A DNA stretch of 8,767 nt from Verrucomicrobiales bacterium (GCA_003484235.1 DNDP01000091.1:443-9209), one strand, 5' to 3'; shown: positions 1 through 8,053, counted from the first letter of the stretch. The notes: generated by a model from the letters alone, not told the origin. Numbers and translations: made by a program.

Positions 1-121
1 ACGGGCCCCGCTTTTGCATTGTGGGGTTGCGGATGGCGGGCACGGCATTCAGGAGCGCCGGAACTGCTTCGGAACAGTGACTTTGGGAATATCCGCGGGG
101 ACAGCTCATCCCACAGTCAAC

Positions 122-723
122 GTGAAGTCCGCCCCGACTCAACCGACGCTGGTGTTCGTGTACAATGCGGACAACGGCTTTTCAACGCGATCAGCGACAC
201 CATCCACAAGGTATTCTCGCCTTCCTCGTATCAATGCACGCTCTGTCTTTACTCCTATGGACTCGCCGGGATGCTGCTCCCGTGGAAGACGTTTCTTGAA
301 TCGCTGAAACTTCCTTTGCTGTTCTATCATCGAAATGAATTCCTGCGGGAGTACCACGACAGCCGGATTGGCCTACCGGCCGTTCTGCTCAGGATGGAGG
401 GCGCCTTGGAGGTGGTGCTGAATGCTGACGAGATCAACGAGTGCCACAAGCTCGAAGGGCTGATTGAAAGGTTGAAGCCCCGGCTTGATTCGCTGGAGCA
501 TTACAAGAAGGTCGAATCGGAGAAAACGGAGGAATGGCCCTCCGTTCGTTCGGCGCTACAGAATCGCCTGTTCGGTCCTGAAGGAGCGCTAACCAAAACC
601 TGGGAAGCTGCATGGCAGGCCGGGACAAAACCGGCCGAACAACCGGGAATTCGGGGAGCGGAATGGAGCGCGGAATTGGCGACAATTAGCTGGTTGGAAG
701 CAGCTGCGGAGCGTATAAACTAA
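122..723 (+). CDS. Conserved CxxC protein of unknown function, with a frameshift near its N-terminus
   Basis: The gene reads in two frames. From GTG 122, the frame of codons 152-178 gives LVFVYNADNG. From about 178 the conserved continuation lies in the next frame, starting LFNAISDTIHKVFSP and followed by YQCTLC (Cys codons 235-237 and 244-246), then a segment with LPLLFYHRNEF and an ADEIN motif near 424-438. The two halves together resemble small conserved bacterial proteins of unknown function that I recall starting with an NADSG/LFN/HK pattern, a CxxC and a HR-[ND]-EF segment. That family match is from memory and has no assigned reaction. The intact product would be about 200 residues; the last 80 or so are helical, charged and not recognised. 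An unbroken reading from TTG 19 exists, but its first 50 residues are out of frame with the conserved start. GTG 122 is the most plausible start, without a clear ribosome binding site. Third-position base use is more mixed than in the next gene. No signal peptide or membrane segment is evident. Confidence 0.5.
173..184 (+). other. Frameshift site in the upstream small gene
   Basis: The sequence here is AACGGC, a run of four T (179-182), then CA. Restoring one T would read N-G-F-F-N-A and join the upstream NAD motif to the downstream NAISDTIHK motif in one frame; one extra base before the C would give N-G-L-F-N instead. The fault is therefore a one-base loss at or beside a short homopolymer, either a natural mutation or a sequencing or assembly error. 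Confidence 0.55.
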
Positions 724-803
724 ATGGTTTCCTTGGGCGGGGCGCAATGCTAGCGTGCGCGCCCGTTGAACCGCAGTCTTTAAGCGATCCAAGACCCCGA
801 ATT

Positions 804-3800
804 ATGTCGAAAGAAGCAGCAACCCTGGACCAAAAGTCCGCTGGCGCCACGAAGAAGCCGAAGTATCCGGGGATCCCGGTTACCTGCAACGGCAATTACC
901 TGGTGACCAAGCACGTCGAAACCCGCATCACGGACGGTGGCATCTTCTACCCCATCACCCCATCGACCGAAGGCGGCGAAATCTACCAGCAATCCTATGC
1001 ACAGGGAGAGCTGAACGTCTTTGGCGGTACCAAGATCGCCGTCGAGTGTGAAGGCGAACACGCCGCGCAGGGCGGCGCCACCGCTTTCGCCGTCAGCGGC
1101 AAGCGCGCGGTCAACTTCACCTCCGGCCAGGGCATCGTGTACGCGATGGAGCAGTACTACCACGCGCCCGGCAAGTTCTCGACGATGGTTCTCGAGGTCG
1201 GCGCCCGCGCGCTGACCAAGCACGCGCTGAACGTGCACTGCGGTCACGACGATTTCTACGCGGCGATGGACACCGGCTGGACGATGATGATCGGCAAGGA
1301 CGCGCAGCAGGCGGCGGATCAGGCGATCATAATGCGCAAGGTCAACGAGCTCTCGCTCAATCCGGGCATGAACATCCAGGACGGCATGCTCACGACCCAC
1401 TCCGAGCGCACCTACCTCTCACCCGAGGCCGATCTGCTCCGCGAGTACCTGGGTGCCCCCGACGACATCATCGACTGCCCGACCCCGGCCCAGAAGGAGT
1501 TGTTCGGCCCGAGACGCCGTCGCGTGCCGGAGATGATGGACCTGAAGAATCCGATCCTCCTCGGCCCGGTGCAGAATCAGGAGCATCACATGAACGGCGT
1601 GGTCGCGCGCCGCAACAATTTCAATGAGCCGATACTCGGCTTCATCGAGCAGGCCATGAAGGAGTTCGGCGACCTCACCGGCCGCCGCTACGGCCTGATC
1701 AGCGAATACAAGACGGAGGACGCCGACACCGTCTTCGTCTCGCTTGGTTGCGCCGCCGAGAACATCGAGGAGGCCTGCGATTACCTGCGCGACCAGCGCA
1801 ACGCGAAGGTCGGCTCGATTCACATCAACGTCATCCGGCCGTTCCCCGAGGCGGCCGTGATCAAGGCGCTGCGCGGCAAGAAGCGAGTCATCATCCTCGA
1901 ACGCACCGACGAAGGTCTGGCCACCGACAATCCGCTGGCCCGCGACATCCGTTGCGCGCTCGGCAAGGCGCTGGAGGCCCACAAGGAAGGCAGCGATCGC
2001 CGGCCGCCCATAGCGGAGGACGAGATGCCCGTGCTGTTCCGGGGTTCCTACGGCATCGGCTCCCGCGATTTCCGGCCCGAGCACACGCTGGGCGCCTACG
2101 AATTCGCCACCGGCGTCACGGCCCGCAAGGACGGCAAGAAGGTCGCCGACGGTGCCCGCTTCTTCGTCCTCGGCGTCGATCACCCGTACGCGGTGATTTC
2201 CAAGGACACGCCGTCGCTGCTGCCCGACAAGGCGATCGCCGTGCGGTTTCATTCGATCGGCGGCTGGGGCATGATCACGACCGGCAAGAACCTCGGCTCG
2301 ATCATCGGCGAGTTCGGCGCGTTGCTCGACGAAAAGGACCCGCACCACGACGCGGACGGCAACCTCATCCCGCGCCTGTGGGTCATGGCCAACCCGAAAT
2401 ACGGCTCCGAGAAGAAGGGTGCGCCTACCAACTATTACCTCACCGTGGCGCCCAAGCGGATCCGCGTGAACTGCGAGCTGAACCACGTGGACGTCGTGCT
2501 CTGCTGCGATCCGAAGGCGTTCACGCACACCAACCCGCTCGAAGGCTTGAAGAAGGGCGGCGCGCTGGTCTGGGAATCGAGCGACTCGCCGGAGACCGCC
2601 TGGCAGCGCGTGCCGCAGCATCACCGGCAGTTCATCAAGGACAACAACATCCGGATCTACATCCTGCCCGGGTTCGACATCGCCAAGAAGGCGACCGACC
2701 GGCCGGACCTGCAGCTCCGCATGCAGGGCAACAGTTTTCTCGGCGCGTTCTTCCGCGTGTCGCCGTTCCTCAAGAACAACAACATCTCGGAGGAGATGTT
2801 CCAGGAGACCGTCCGGCAGCAGTACGAGAAGAAGTTTGGCCGCTTCGGTGAAGCCGTCGTGAAGTCGAACATGGACGTCATGGAAGGCGGCTTCAACCGC
2901 GTGCAGGAGATCAAATACGGCGAGATCGAGGACGCCGACCGCTCGAGCATGCGCAATCCGCCGGTCAAGCCGGAAACCGACCAGCACATCATCCCGACTG
3001 CGGGCTGCGGCACCGCCGGGTGCGGCAGCATCCCGATGCCCGGTGACCAGTCGAAACGCGCGCCGTTCCAGACCCTGGCCAAGTTTGACAGCGAGTTCCG
3101 CAATCAGCTCGGCTACCACCAGCCCGCCGGCGCGCTCGCCTCGGCCGGCGTGATGGCCGCCGGCACCGGCGCCACGCAGTCCAAGTACGTCGCCCGGCGC
3201 GAGACTCCCGTTTACATCGCCGAGAACTGCACCCAGTGCATGGAGTGCATCACGGCCTGCCCGGACACCGCGTTGCCGAACACTTCGCAGGAGATCAGCA
3301 CCGTGCTGACGACCGCCGCCCGTTACTATGTGAGCGACGCCGCAGAACGGAAGAACCTGATCGCCGAGTTGAAGGGCGTCGAAGAGCGCGCGCGCGCCAA
3401 GATGGTCGAGACCGTCAAGGCCCGAGAGAAGCTGCCGTTCAAGGACATCGTCCGTGCGGAGATCAGCGCCCTGACGGCGGTGGGCGAGAAGGCGCGCATG
3501 GAGTTCCTCGGCATCATTGACAAGCTGCCGCTCGCCTACTCAAACGTGCCCGCGATCTTCCGTTCGCCCGAGACCAAGAGCCCCGGCAGCGGCGGTCTGT
3601 TCTCGATCTTCGTTTCCGACCTTTGCAAGGGGTGCGGCGAATGCGTGCAGGTCTGCGGCGATCACGATGCGTTGCGCATGACCGTGGAGACCGAGGACCT
3701 CAACGCCGACCTCACCACCGCGCAGATCTTCAGCCGCCTGCTCCCCGACACGCCGCAGAAGTATCTCGGCCTGTTCGACGAACAGGACGCCGCCAACTCC

Positions 3801-5543
3801 CGCGAGGCCGCGCTCCGCAACCACCTCATGGTCCGCCGCAATTACGAGGCGCTCGTCTCCGGCGACGGCGCGTGCGCCGGTTGCGGTGAGAAGTCCATCC
3901 TCCGTGCCTGCGCCTCGGTGACCGAGGCCTACATGCGGCCGATGTATCATCGCAAGGCCGACCGCCTCCGCGACAAGGCCAACAAGCTCGAGAAGGAAGG
4001 TCCGGCCAAGCTCGCCGCCCTCAAGTCCCGGAGCGAAGAGGAATTCAACCATTTCAAGCGCACCATCGCCCATGTGGTGATGGGTCTCGGCGGCGAGGAC
4101 GATGCCGACACCGACAAGCGCATCGCCGCCTACGAGGCGAAGCACGGCGCGATCACCGATCAGCAGATCGTTGGCGGTCTGTGCGCCGTGCTCCGGCAGG
4201 ACGCCTTCAACCACAAGGAACTGCAGGCCATCGACGGCCGCCTGGCCAACGGCCAGAGCGTGATGTTCATGGGCGCGAGCACCGGTTGCAACACCGTGTA
4301 TGGCTCGACCCCGCCGTCGAACCCGCATCCGTATCCCTGGATGAACTCGCTCTTCCAGGACGGCGCGACGATCTCCTGGCTGCTCAGCGAGTCGCTGATC
4401 CAGAACCATGCCCGTCGCTCGGTCGTGCCCGAGCGCCTGACCGACGCCCTGCTCGAACGCGAGGACGGCGTCTCCGGCCCGGCCGAATACTTCCTCATGA
4501 CCCACCTCGAGGATTCGCTGATGACCGACCAGGAAATCCGCGAGCTGCCGAAGGTCTGGGTGATCGGCGGCGACGGCGCGCTGGGCGACATCGGTTTCCA
4601 GAACGTCTCGAAGGTGATTCTTCAGAACCGCCCGAACGTGAAGATCCTCATGCTCGACACCCAGGTGTACTCCAACACCGGCGGCCAGAACTCGGATTCC
4701 TCGACGATGCTCGGCGGCTACGACATGAACCAGTTCGGCATCGCGTCGCAGGGCAAGTTGATCGAGAAGAAGAACGTCGCCGAGGCGTTCACCAGCGGTC
4801 ACGGCTCGCCGTTCGTCGCGCAGGTTTCGATGGCCAATGCCGCCAAGCTCTACAAGGCGATGCTCGACGGCCTCGAATACCGCGGCACCGCGTTCTTTCA
4901 GAGCTACACCACCTGCCAGCCCGAGCACGCCGTCGCCGACAACATGTCCGCCGACCAGGCCAAGATGGTTCGCGACGCCCGTGGCATGCCGGAGTTTGTC
5001 TACAATCCGCGCGCCGGCGAGACTTCGCAGGAATGCTTCGAGCTGAAGGGCAATCCGACGCTCAATCGCGACTGGTGGGAGACCAAGTACAAGTCCTCCG
5101 GCGACAAGTACAACTTCACCGTCGCCCACTGGGCGCTCACCGAAGGCCGCTTCCGCAAGCACGTGAAGTCGATCAAGGAAGAGCAGGCCAAGGAGATGAT
5201 CCACTTCGACGACATCCTCGTGTGCATCACGCAGGAGGACGTCATCTACCGCCGCGTGTTCGACAAGAACCACCGCAGCTATGTCCCGGACTTCGGCGTG
5301 TTCATCAAGGCCGAGGTAAACGGGAAGATGAGACACTACGCCGTGTCGCGGCAGATGGTGCTGTTCGCCGTCGAGCGCCGCAAAGCCTGGCGCATGCTCC
5401 AGAGCAAGGCCGGCGTCGAGAACAAGGACTACCGTGCACAGCGGGCATTGCTGGCCAAGTTCGAGAAGGGCGATGTCAGCCAGGCCGACCTGCAGGGCCG
5501 GACACGCGAGCTGTTTGAGAAGGAACTTGCGGCGCTGGGTTGA
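804..5543 (+). CDS. nifJ: Pyruvate:ferredoxin (flavodoxin) oxidoreductase, long form
   Basis: This cytoplasmic enzyme oxidises pyruvate with CoA to acetyl-CoA and CO2, passing electrons to ferredoxin or flavodoxin; it can run in reverse. Domains of the 1579-residue chain: pyrimidine-binding domain about 20-270 with T52 (ITPST), E85 and R135, matching T31, E64 and R114 of the Desulfovibrio africanus enzyme at identical spacing; domain II about 295-440 (RPFP at 345); gamma domain about 450-695; linker; two-cluster ferredoxin domain with C809/812/815/819 and C941/944/947/951; thiamine-diphosphate domain with CAGCGE (C1024, C1027), C1162, G1256-D-G, YSNTGGQ (N1291) and C1371. All residues expected for three 4Fe-4S clusters and the cofactor are present. 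Usual length is about 1170-1230, so this chain is extended, mainly around the cluster ligands. ATG 804 suits the family N-terminus; in-frame ATG 747 would add 19 residues. Neither has a clear Shine-Dalgarno. Strong C/G-ending codon bias suggests high expression. A 2-oxoacid other than pyruvate is possible. Confidence 0.93.
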   Translation: MSKEAATLDQKSAGATKKPKYPGIPVTCNGNYLVTKHVETRITDGGIFYPITPSTEGGEIYQQSYAQGELNVFGGTKIAVECEGEHAAQGGATAFAVSGKRAVNFTSGQGIVYAMEQYYHAPGKFSTMVLEVGARALTKHALNVHCGHDDFYAAMDTGWTMMIGKDAQQAADQAIIMRKVNELSLNPGMNIQDGMLTTHSERTYLSPEADLLREYLGAPDDIIDCPTPAQKELFGPRRRRVPEMMDLKNPILLGPVQNQEHHMNGVVARRNNFNEPILGFIEQAMKEFGDLTGRRYGLISEYKTEDADTVFVSLGCAAENIEEACDYLRDQRNAKVGSIHINVIRPFPEAAVIKALRGKKRVIILERTDEGLATDNPLARDIRCALGKALEAHKEGSDRRPPIAEDEMPVLFRGSYGIGSRDFRPEHTLGAYEFATGVTARKDGKKVADGARFFVLGVDHPYAVISKDTPSLLPDKAIAVRFHSIGGWGMITTGKNLGSIIGEFGALLDEKDPHHDADGNLIPRLWVMANPKYGSEKKGAPTNYYLTVAPKRIRVNCELNHVDVVLCCDPKAFTHTNPLEGLKKGGALVWESSDSPETAWQRVPQHHRQFIKDNNIRIYILPGFDIAKKATDRPDLQLRMQGNSFLGAFFRVSPFLKNNNISEEMFQETVRQQYEKKFGRFGEAVVKSNMDVMEGGFNRVQEIKYGEIEDADRSSMRNPPVKPETDQHIIPTAGCGTAGCGSIPMPGDQSKRAPFQTLAKFDSEFRNQLGYHQPAGALASAGVMAAGTGATQSKYVARRETPVYIAENCTQCMECITACPDTALPNTSQEISTVLTTAARYYVSDAAERKNLIAELKGVEERARAKMVETVKAREKLPFKDIVRAEISALTAVGEKARMEFLGIIDKLPLAYSNVPAIFRSPETKSPGSGGLFSIFVSDLCKGCGECVQVCGDHDALRMTVETEDLNADLTTAQIFSRLLPDTPQKYLGLFDEQDAANSREAALRNHLMVRRNYEALVSGDGACAGCGEKSILRACASVTEAYMRPMYHRKADRLRDKANKLEKEGPAKLAALKSRSEEEFNHFKRTIAHVVMGLGGEDDADTDKRIAAYEAKHGAITDQQIVGGLCAVLRQDAFNHKELQAIDGRLANGQSVMFMGASTGCNTVYGSTPPSNPHPYPWMNSLFQDGATISWLLSESLIQNHARRSVVPERLTDALLEREDGVSGPAEYFLMTHLEDSLMTDQEIRELPKVWVIGGDGALGDIGFQNVSKVILQNRPNVKILMLDTQVYSNTGGQNSDSSTMLGGYDMNQFGIASQGKLIEKKNVAEAFTSGHGSPFVAQVSMANAAKLYKAMLDGLEYRGTAFFQSYTTCQPEHAVADNMSADQAKMVRDARGMPEFVYNPRAGETSQECFELKGNPTLNRDWWETKYKSSGDKYNFTVAHWALTEGRFRKHVKSIKEEQAKEMIHFDDILVCITQEDVIYRRVFDKNHRSYVPDFGVFIKAEVNGKMRHYAVSRQMVLFAVERRKAWRMLQSKAGVENKDYRAQRALLAKFEKGDVSQADLQGRTRELFEKELAALG

Positions 5544-5564
5544 TCCGCCATTTTGGCGACCGAT

Positions 5565-5601
5565 CTAAAGCGGGGCATCCAACGGGGTGCCCCGCTTCAT
5601 T
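5565..5601 (+). terminator. Probable intrinsic terminator of the oxidoreductase gene
   Basis: A perfect 10-bp inverted repeat (5568-5577 with 5588-5597, AAGCGGGGCA / TGCCCCGCTT) extends inward by one G-T and two G-C pairs to a four-base AACG loop (5581-5584). It lies 24 bases after the stop codon. The tail is only weakly T-rich (CATTTC), so it may end transcription imperfectly or act mainly to protect the transcript end. A smaller hairpin, CGCCA-TTT-TGGCG (5546-5558), lies between the stop codon and this stem. Confidence 0.7.
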
Positions 5602-5653
5602 TCAGGGACAGCTTGCGTCGAAAGCTTCGCAATGGGCGAGGAAGCAGGAAACC

Positions 5654-6775
5654 GTGGACGAGCGCATAGATAATCCGGGACTCTGCATGACGGCAATGGC
5701 CGTAGCCGTGGGTCTATGGGTAGCACCGGTTCAGGCGGTGGACCCGGTTCGGCTCAGCGGTGATGGCAGGGGATTTGTCCTTGGTGATTCGGATCGACCT
5801 TTCCGCATCTGGGGTGTGAACTACGACCATGACGCCACCGCCGCGAGCCGGCTGCTGGAGGATTACTGGGAGGAAGAATGGGAGACCGTCTGCCGGGATC
5901 TTGAGGAGATTAGAGAGCTGGGCGCGAACGTGGTGCGCATCCATCTTCAGTTCGGTAAGTTCATGGAGTCCACAAACACCCCGAACGCCGCGGCGCTGGC
6001 GCGGCTGTCACGCTTGATAGACCTAGCTGAAGAGAAAGGCCTCTATCTAAACCTCACCGGGCTCGGCTGCTATCACAGGCGCGACGTGCCGGACTGGTAC
6101 GACGCGCTGGACGAAGCGGACCGGTGGGAAGCGCAGGCAGTCTTCTGGCGGGCCATCGCACGTGTCGGAAGGGGAAGGGCGGCGGTCTTCTGCTACGACT
6201 TGATGAACGAGCCGGTGGTCGGCGGCAACGAGGCCGGGGGCTGGCTCGCCGGCGAGTTTGGCGGCAAACATCTCGTGCAACGGCTCACGCTGAAACAGGG
6301 CGGACGGCCCGCTACAGAAATCGCCCGGGCGTGGGTCGCCAAGCTGACCGGGGCGATCCGCGAACAAGATCCCGACACCTTGATGACGGTGGGGGTGATT
6401 CCGTGGGCGATGACCTGGCCGAACGCCAGACCGGTGTTCTATTCGCCCGAAGTGGCGGCACTGCTCGATTTCGTCAGCGTGCATTTCTATCCGAAGGTCG
6501 GCGAGGTGGACCAGGCGCTGGAGGCACTGCGCGTCTACGACATCGGCAAGCCGTTGGTGATCGAGGAGTTGTTCCCGCTGCGTTGCGCGCAGAGGGAGAT
6601 GGAGGATTTCATTCGGCGATCGGAGGAGACGGCCGAGGGCTGGATCAGTTTCTACTGGGGCAGGACCATTGAAGAATATGAGGCCCAAGCGGACGCCACG
6701 ATGGCCGACGCCATCATGGTCAGATGGCTAAGGTACTTTCGAGAGGCGGCGCCGAGGTATCGGCAACCGCAGTGA
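5654..6775 (+). CDS. Exported GH5-like glycoside hydrolase (cellulase/mannanase fold)
   Basis: A 373-residue protein with the hallmarks of a retaining (beta/alpha)8 glycoside hydrolase of clan GH-A, closest in pattern to GH5. Visible landmarks: GANVVRIHLQF with R95, H141 in GCYHRRD, DLMNEP with the predicted acid/base E186, SVHFYP with H277, PLVIEELFP with the predicted nucleophile E305, and W335 in FYWGR. These give the family with fair confidence but not the substrate; mannan, glucan or a short glycoside are all possible. There is no carbohydrate-binding module. GTG 5654 is chosen because GAGGAAG (5638-5644) lies ahead of it and the resulting N-terminus is a signal peptide: a hydrophobic stretch from about residue 14 ending PVQA, with likely cleavage after A28. 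ATG 5687 is an alternative but leaves almost no n-region. It follows the terminator of the previous gene and precedes an exported nitrilase by about 100 bases, so the two may form one unit acting outside the cytoplasm. Confidence 0.8.
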   Translation: MDERIDNPGLCMTAMAVAVGLWVAPVQAVDPVRLSGDGRGFVLGDSDRPFRIWGVNYDHDATAASRLLEDYWEEEWETVCRDLEEIRELGANVVRIHLQFGKFMESTNTPNAAALARLSRLIDLAEEKGLYLNLTGLGCYHRRDVPDWYDALDEADRWEAQAVFWRAIARVGRGRAAVFCYDLMNEPVVGGNEAGGWLAGEFGGKHLVQRLTLKQGGRPATEIARAWVAKLTGAIREQDPDTLMTVGVIPWAMTWPNARPVFYSPEVAALLDFVSVHFYPKVGEVDQALEALRVYDIGKPLVIEELFPLRCAQREMEDFIRRSEETAEGWISFYWGRTIEEYEAQADATMADAIMVRWLRYFREAAPRYRQPQ

Positions 6776-6877
6776 GAGCACCGGGAGGGGCGACGCCGGG
6801 AGCAGGGAAGGGGCTAGGAATGCCGGATGGTTTCGCGGATTGCCGGCAGCCGGGGAATCCCGCAGGATCCGAAGACC

Positions 6878-8053
6878 ATGACGACCAGACCCTGCGCCGG
6901 AGCGCTGGCACTGCTGCTGGCACTGATCCCCTTGAAATTGATTTCCGCCGAGAAGGCGGCGGCAGGATTGATCCGCGTGGCGGCGGCGCAGGCGCAAGGC
7001 CGGGTCATCGACTACCGGCTTGGTGCGGCGGAGGCGCTGGCCGCCGTGGACCGGAACTTGTCGGCGCTGGAGTCCATCGTCGATCGCGCTGGCGAAGCGG
7101 GCAGCGATGTCCTGGTGCTGCCCGAGGACACGCCCGGCCTGTTGAACTGGGTGGGTGCGAACGAGGAGCGGTTGAAGGAGGTCCTGCCGGAGGCGGTGGG
7201 GCGGATGAAGCGGCAGCTCGGCACGGCGGCGGCGCGGCACCGAATGTATCTGGTCGTCTGCAGCGATTTCATCGAGGCCGACGGCGGTGTCTACAACACA
7301 TCCTTCCTGCTCGGACGCGACGGGCGGGAGATCGGGCGCTATCACAAGGTGTGTCCGACGTGGGGCGAGGCGGGTGCGCGCAGGAGAGGACGCAGCTTTC
7401 CGGTGTTTCCAACGACCGATCTCGGCCTGGCGGGCATGCTGATCTGCTACGACCTCGTGATGCCCGAAACGGCGAGGGCTCTCGCCTTGAAGGGCGCGGA
7501 CATCATCTTCTTTCCGACCATGGGCGGCGCGGCGATTGGCGAGGGCGACATCGGGGAACAGGCGTTGCGGGTGCGGGCGGTCGAGAATTTCATCTGGCTG
7601 GTGGTCGCCCAGCGGGGAAGCGGCGCGATGATCATCTCGCCCCAGGGCAGGATCATCGCCCGGGCGGAAGGGCGGGATGGATTGGCCATGGCCGACATCG
7701 ATCTGCATGGACAGCGGGAAGGAGGCGACTCCATGAACTGGCAGCGCGACATGCGGGCGCGGATTTTTCGCGAGCGGAACCCGGAGGCGTTCGAGGTTCT
7801 GACGGACACGAACGCGCCCATCCTCGCCAAGGTGCCCATAGCGCAGACTTCGGAGGAGGCGGGTAAGATCATGGCCAGGGCGCTGACGGTGGGCGAGGAG
7901 GAGTTCCGGCGGGCGGACGCGCTGGCAGCAGCCGGCGAAACCGGGAAGGCAATCGCGGCGTTCGAACGGCTACAAAGGGAATATCCGGGCACGTGGATTG
8001 ATCGACGGGCCCAGGAACGGGTCGAGAGACTCCGAGGGGAGACGACTCGGTAG
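6878..8053 (+). CDS. Exported nitrilase-superfamily amidohydrolase with TPR-like tail
   Basis: A 391-residue carbon-nitrogen hydrolase. The catalytic triad is visible: E83 in VLPEDTPG, K157 in RYHKVCPT and C190 in LICYDLVMPE, in the usual order, with a VRAVENFIWLV segment and an ISPQG motif typical of the family. Such enzymes hydrolyse amide, nitrile or carbamoyl C-N bonds; the substrate cannot be read from sequence. ATG 6878 gives a signal peptide (R4, hydrophobic 7-22, likely cleavage after A24 in LISA), with AGGA at 6864-6867 upstream. ATG 6827, preceded by AGGAA at 6816-6820, would add 17 residues and is a real alternative. Residues about 330-391 lie beyond the hydrolase fold and resemble one TPR hairpin (AGETGKAIAAFERLQREYPG), perhaps for protein contact or oligomerisation. 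Most nitrilase relatives are cytoplasmic, so the export signal is notable. It lies about 100 bases after the GH5-like gene on the same strand, probably in one transcript. Confidence 0.85.
   Translation: MTTRPCAGALALLLALIPLKLISAEKAAAGLIRVAAAQAQGRVIDYRLGAAEALAAVDRNLSALESIVDRAGEAGSDVLVLPEDTPGLLNWVGANEERLKEVLPEAVGRMKRQLGTAAARHRMYLVVCSDFIEADGGVYNTSFLLGRDGREIGRYHKVCPTWGEAGARRRGRSFPVFPTTDLGLAGMLICYDLVMPETARALALKGADIIFFPTMGGAAIGEGDIGEQALRVRAVENFIWLVVAQRGSGAMIISPQGRIIARAEGRDGLAMADIDLHGQREGGDSMNWQRDMRARIFRERNPEAFEVLTDTNAPILAKVPIAQTSEEAGKIMARALTVGEEEFRRADALAAAGETGKAIAAFERLQREYPGTWIDRRAQERVERLRGETTR

Noticed and set aside
173..184. Programmed -1 ribosomal frameshift in the CxxC gene
   Set aside because: GGC TTT TC is not a classical X-XXY-YYZ slippery heptamer and I see no strong downstream hairpin; a one-base indel explains it more simply.
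691..719. Possible promoter for the oxidoreductase gene (TTGGAA ... TATAAA)
   Set aside because: TATAAA at 714-719 is a fair -10, but TTGGAA at 694-699 gives only 14 bases of spacing and the 17-base alternative (TGGTTG) is a poor match.
1419..3119. A 566-residue open frame on the minus strand
   Set aside because: It lies wholly inside the oxidoreductase gene; G/C-ending codons on the + strand deplete stops in the antisense frame. Its composition (Val/Ala/Asp/Arg/His-rich, no motif) is typical of such shadows.
3540..5336. A 598-residue open frame on the minus strand
   Set aside because: Same cause: antisense to the Fe-S and thiamine domains, no recognisable fold or motif, and the + strand frame has catalytic residues throughout.
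4181..5518. A 445-residue Arg-rich open frame on the + strand
   Set aside because: Alternate frame of the oxidoreductase gene; very high Arg/Gly/Pro content and no motifs.
6781..6802. Direct repeat of CCGGGAG between the GH5 and nitrilase genes
   Set aside because: Seven bases in a G-rich spacer is within chance expectation and there is no further structure.
6724..7866. A 380-residue Gly/Arg-rich open frame on the + strand
   Set aside because: It overlaps the nitrilase gene in another frame and has low-complexity G/R/A composition, while the nitrilase frame carries an intact catalytic triad.
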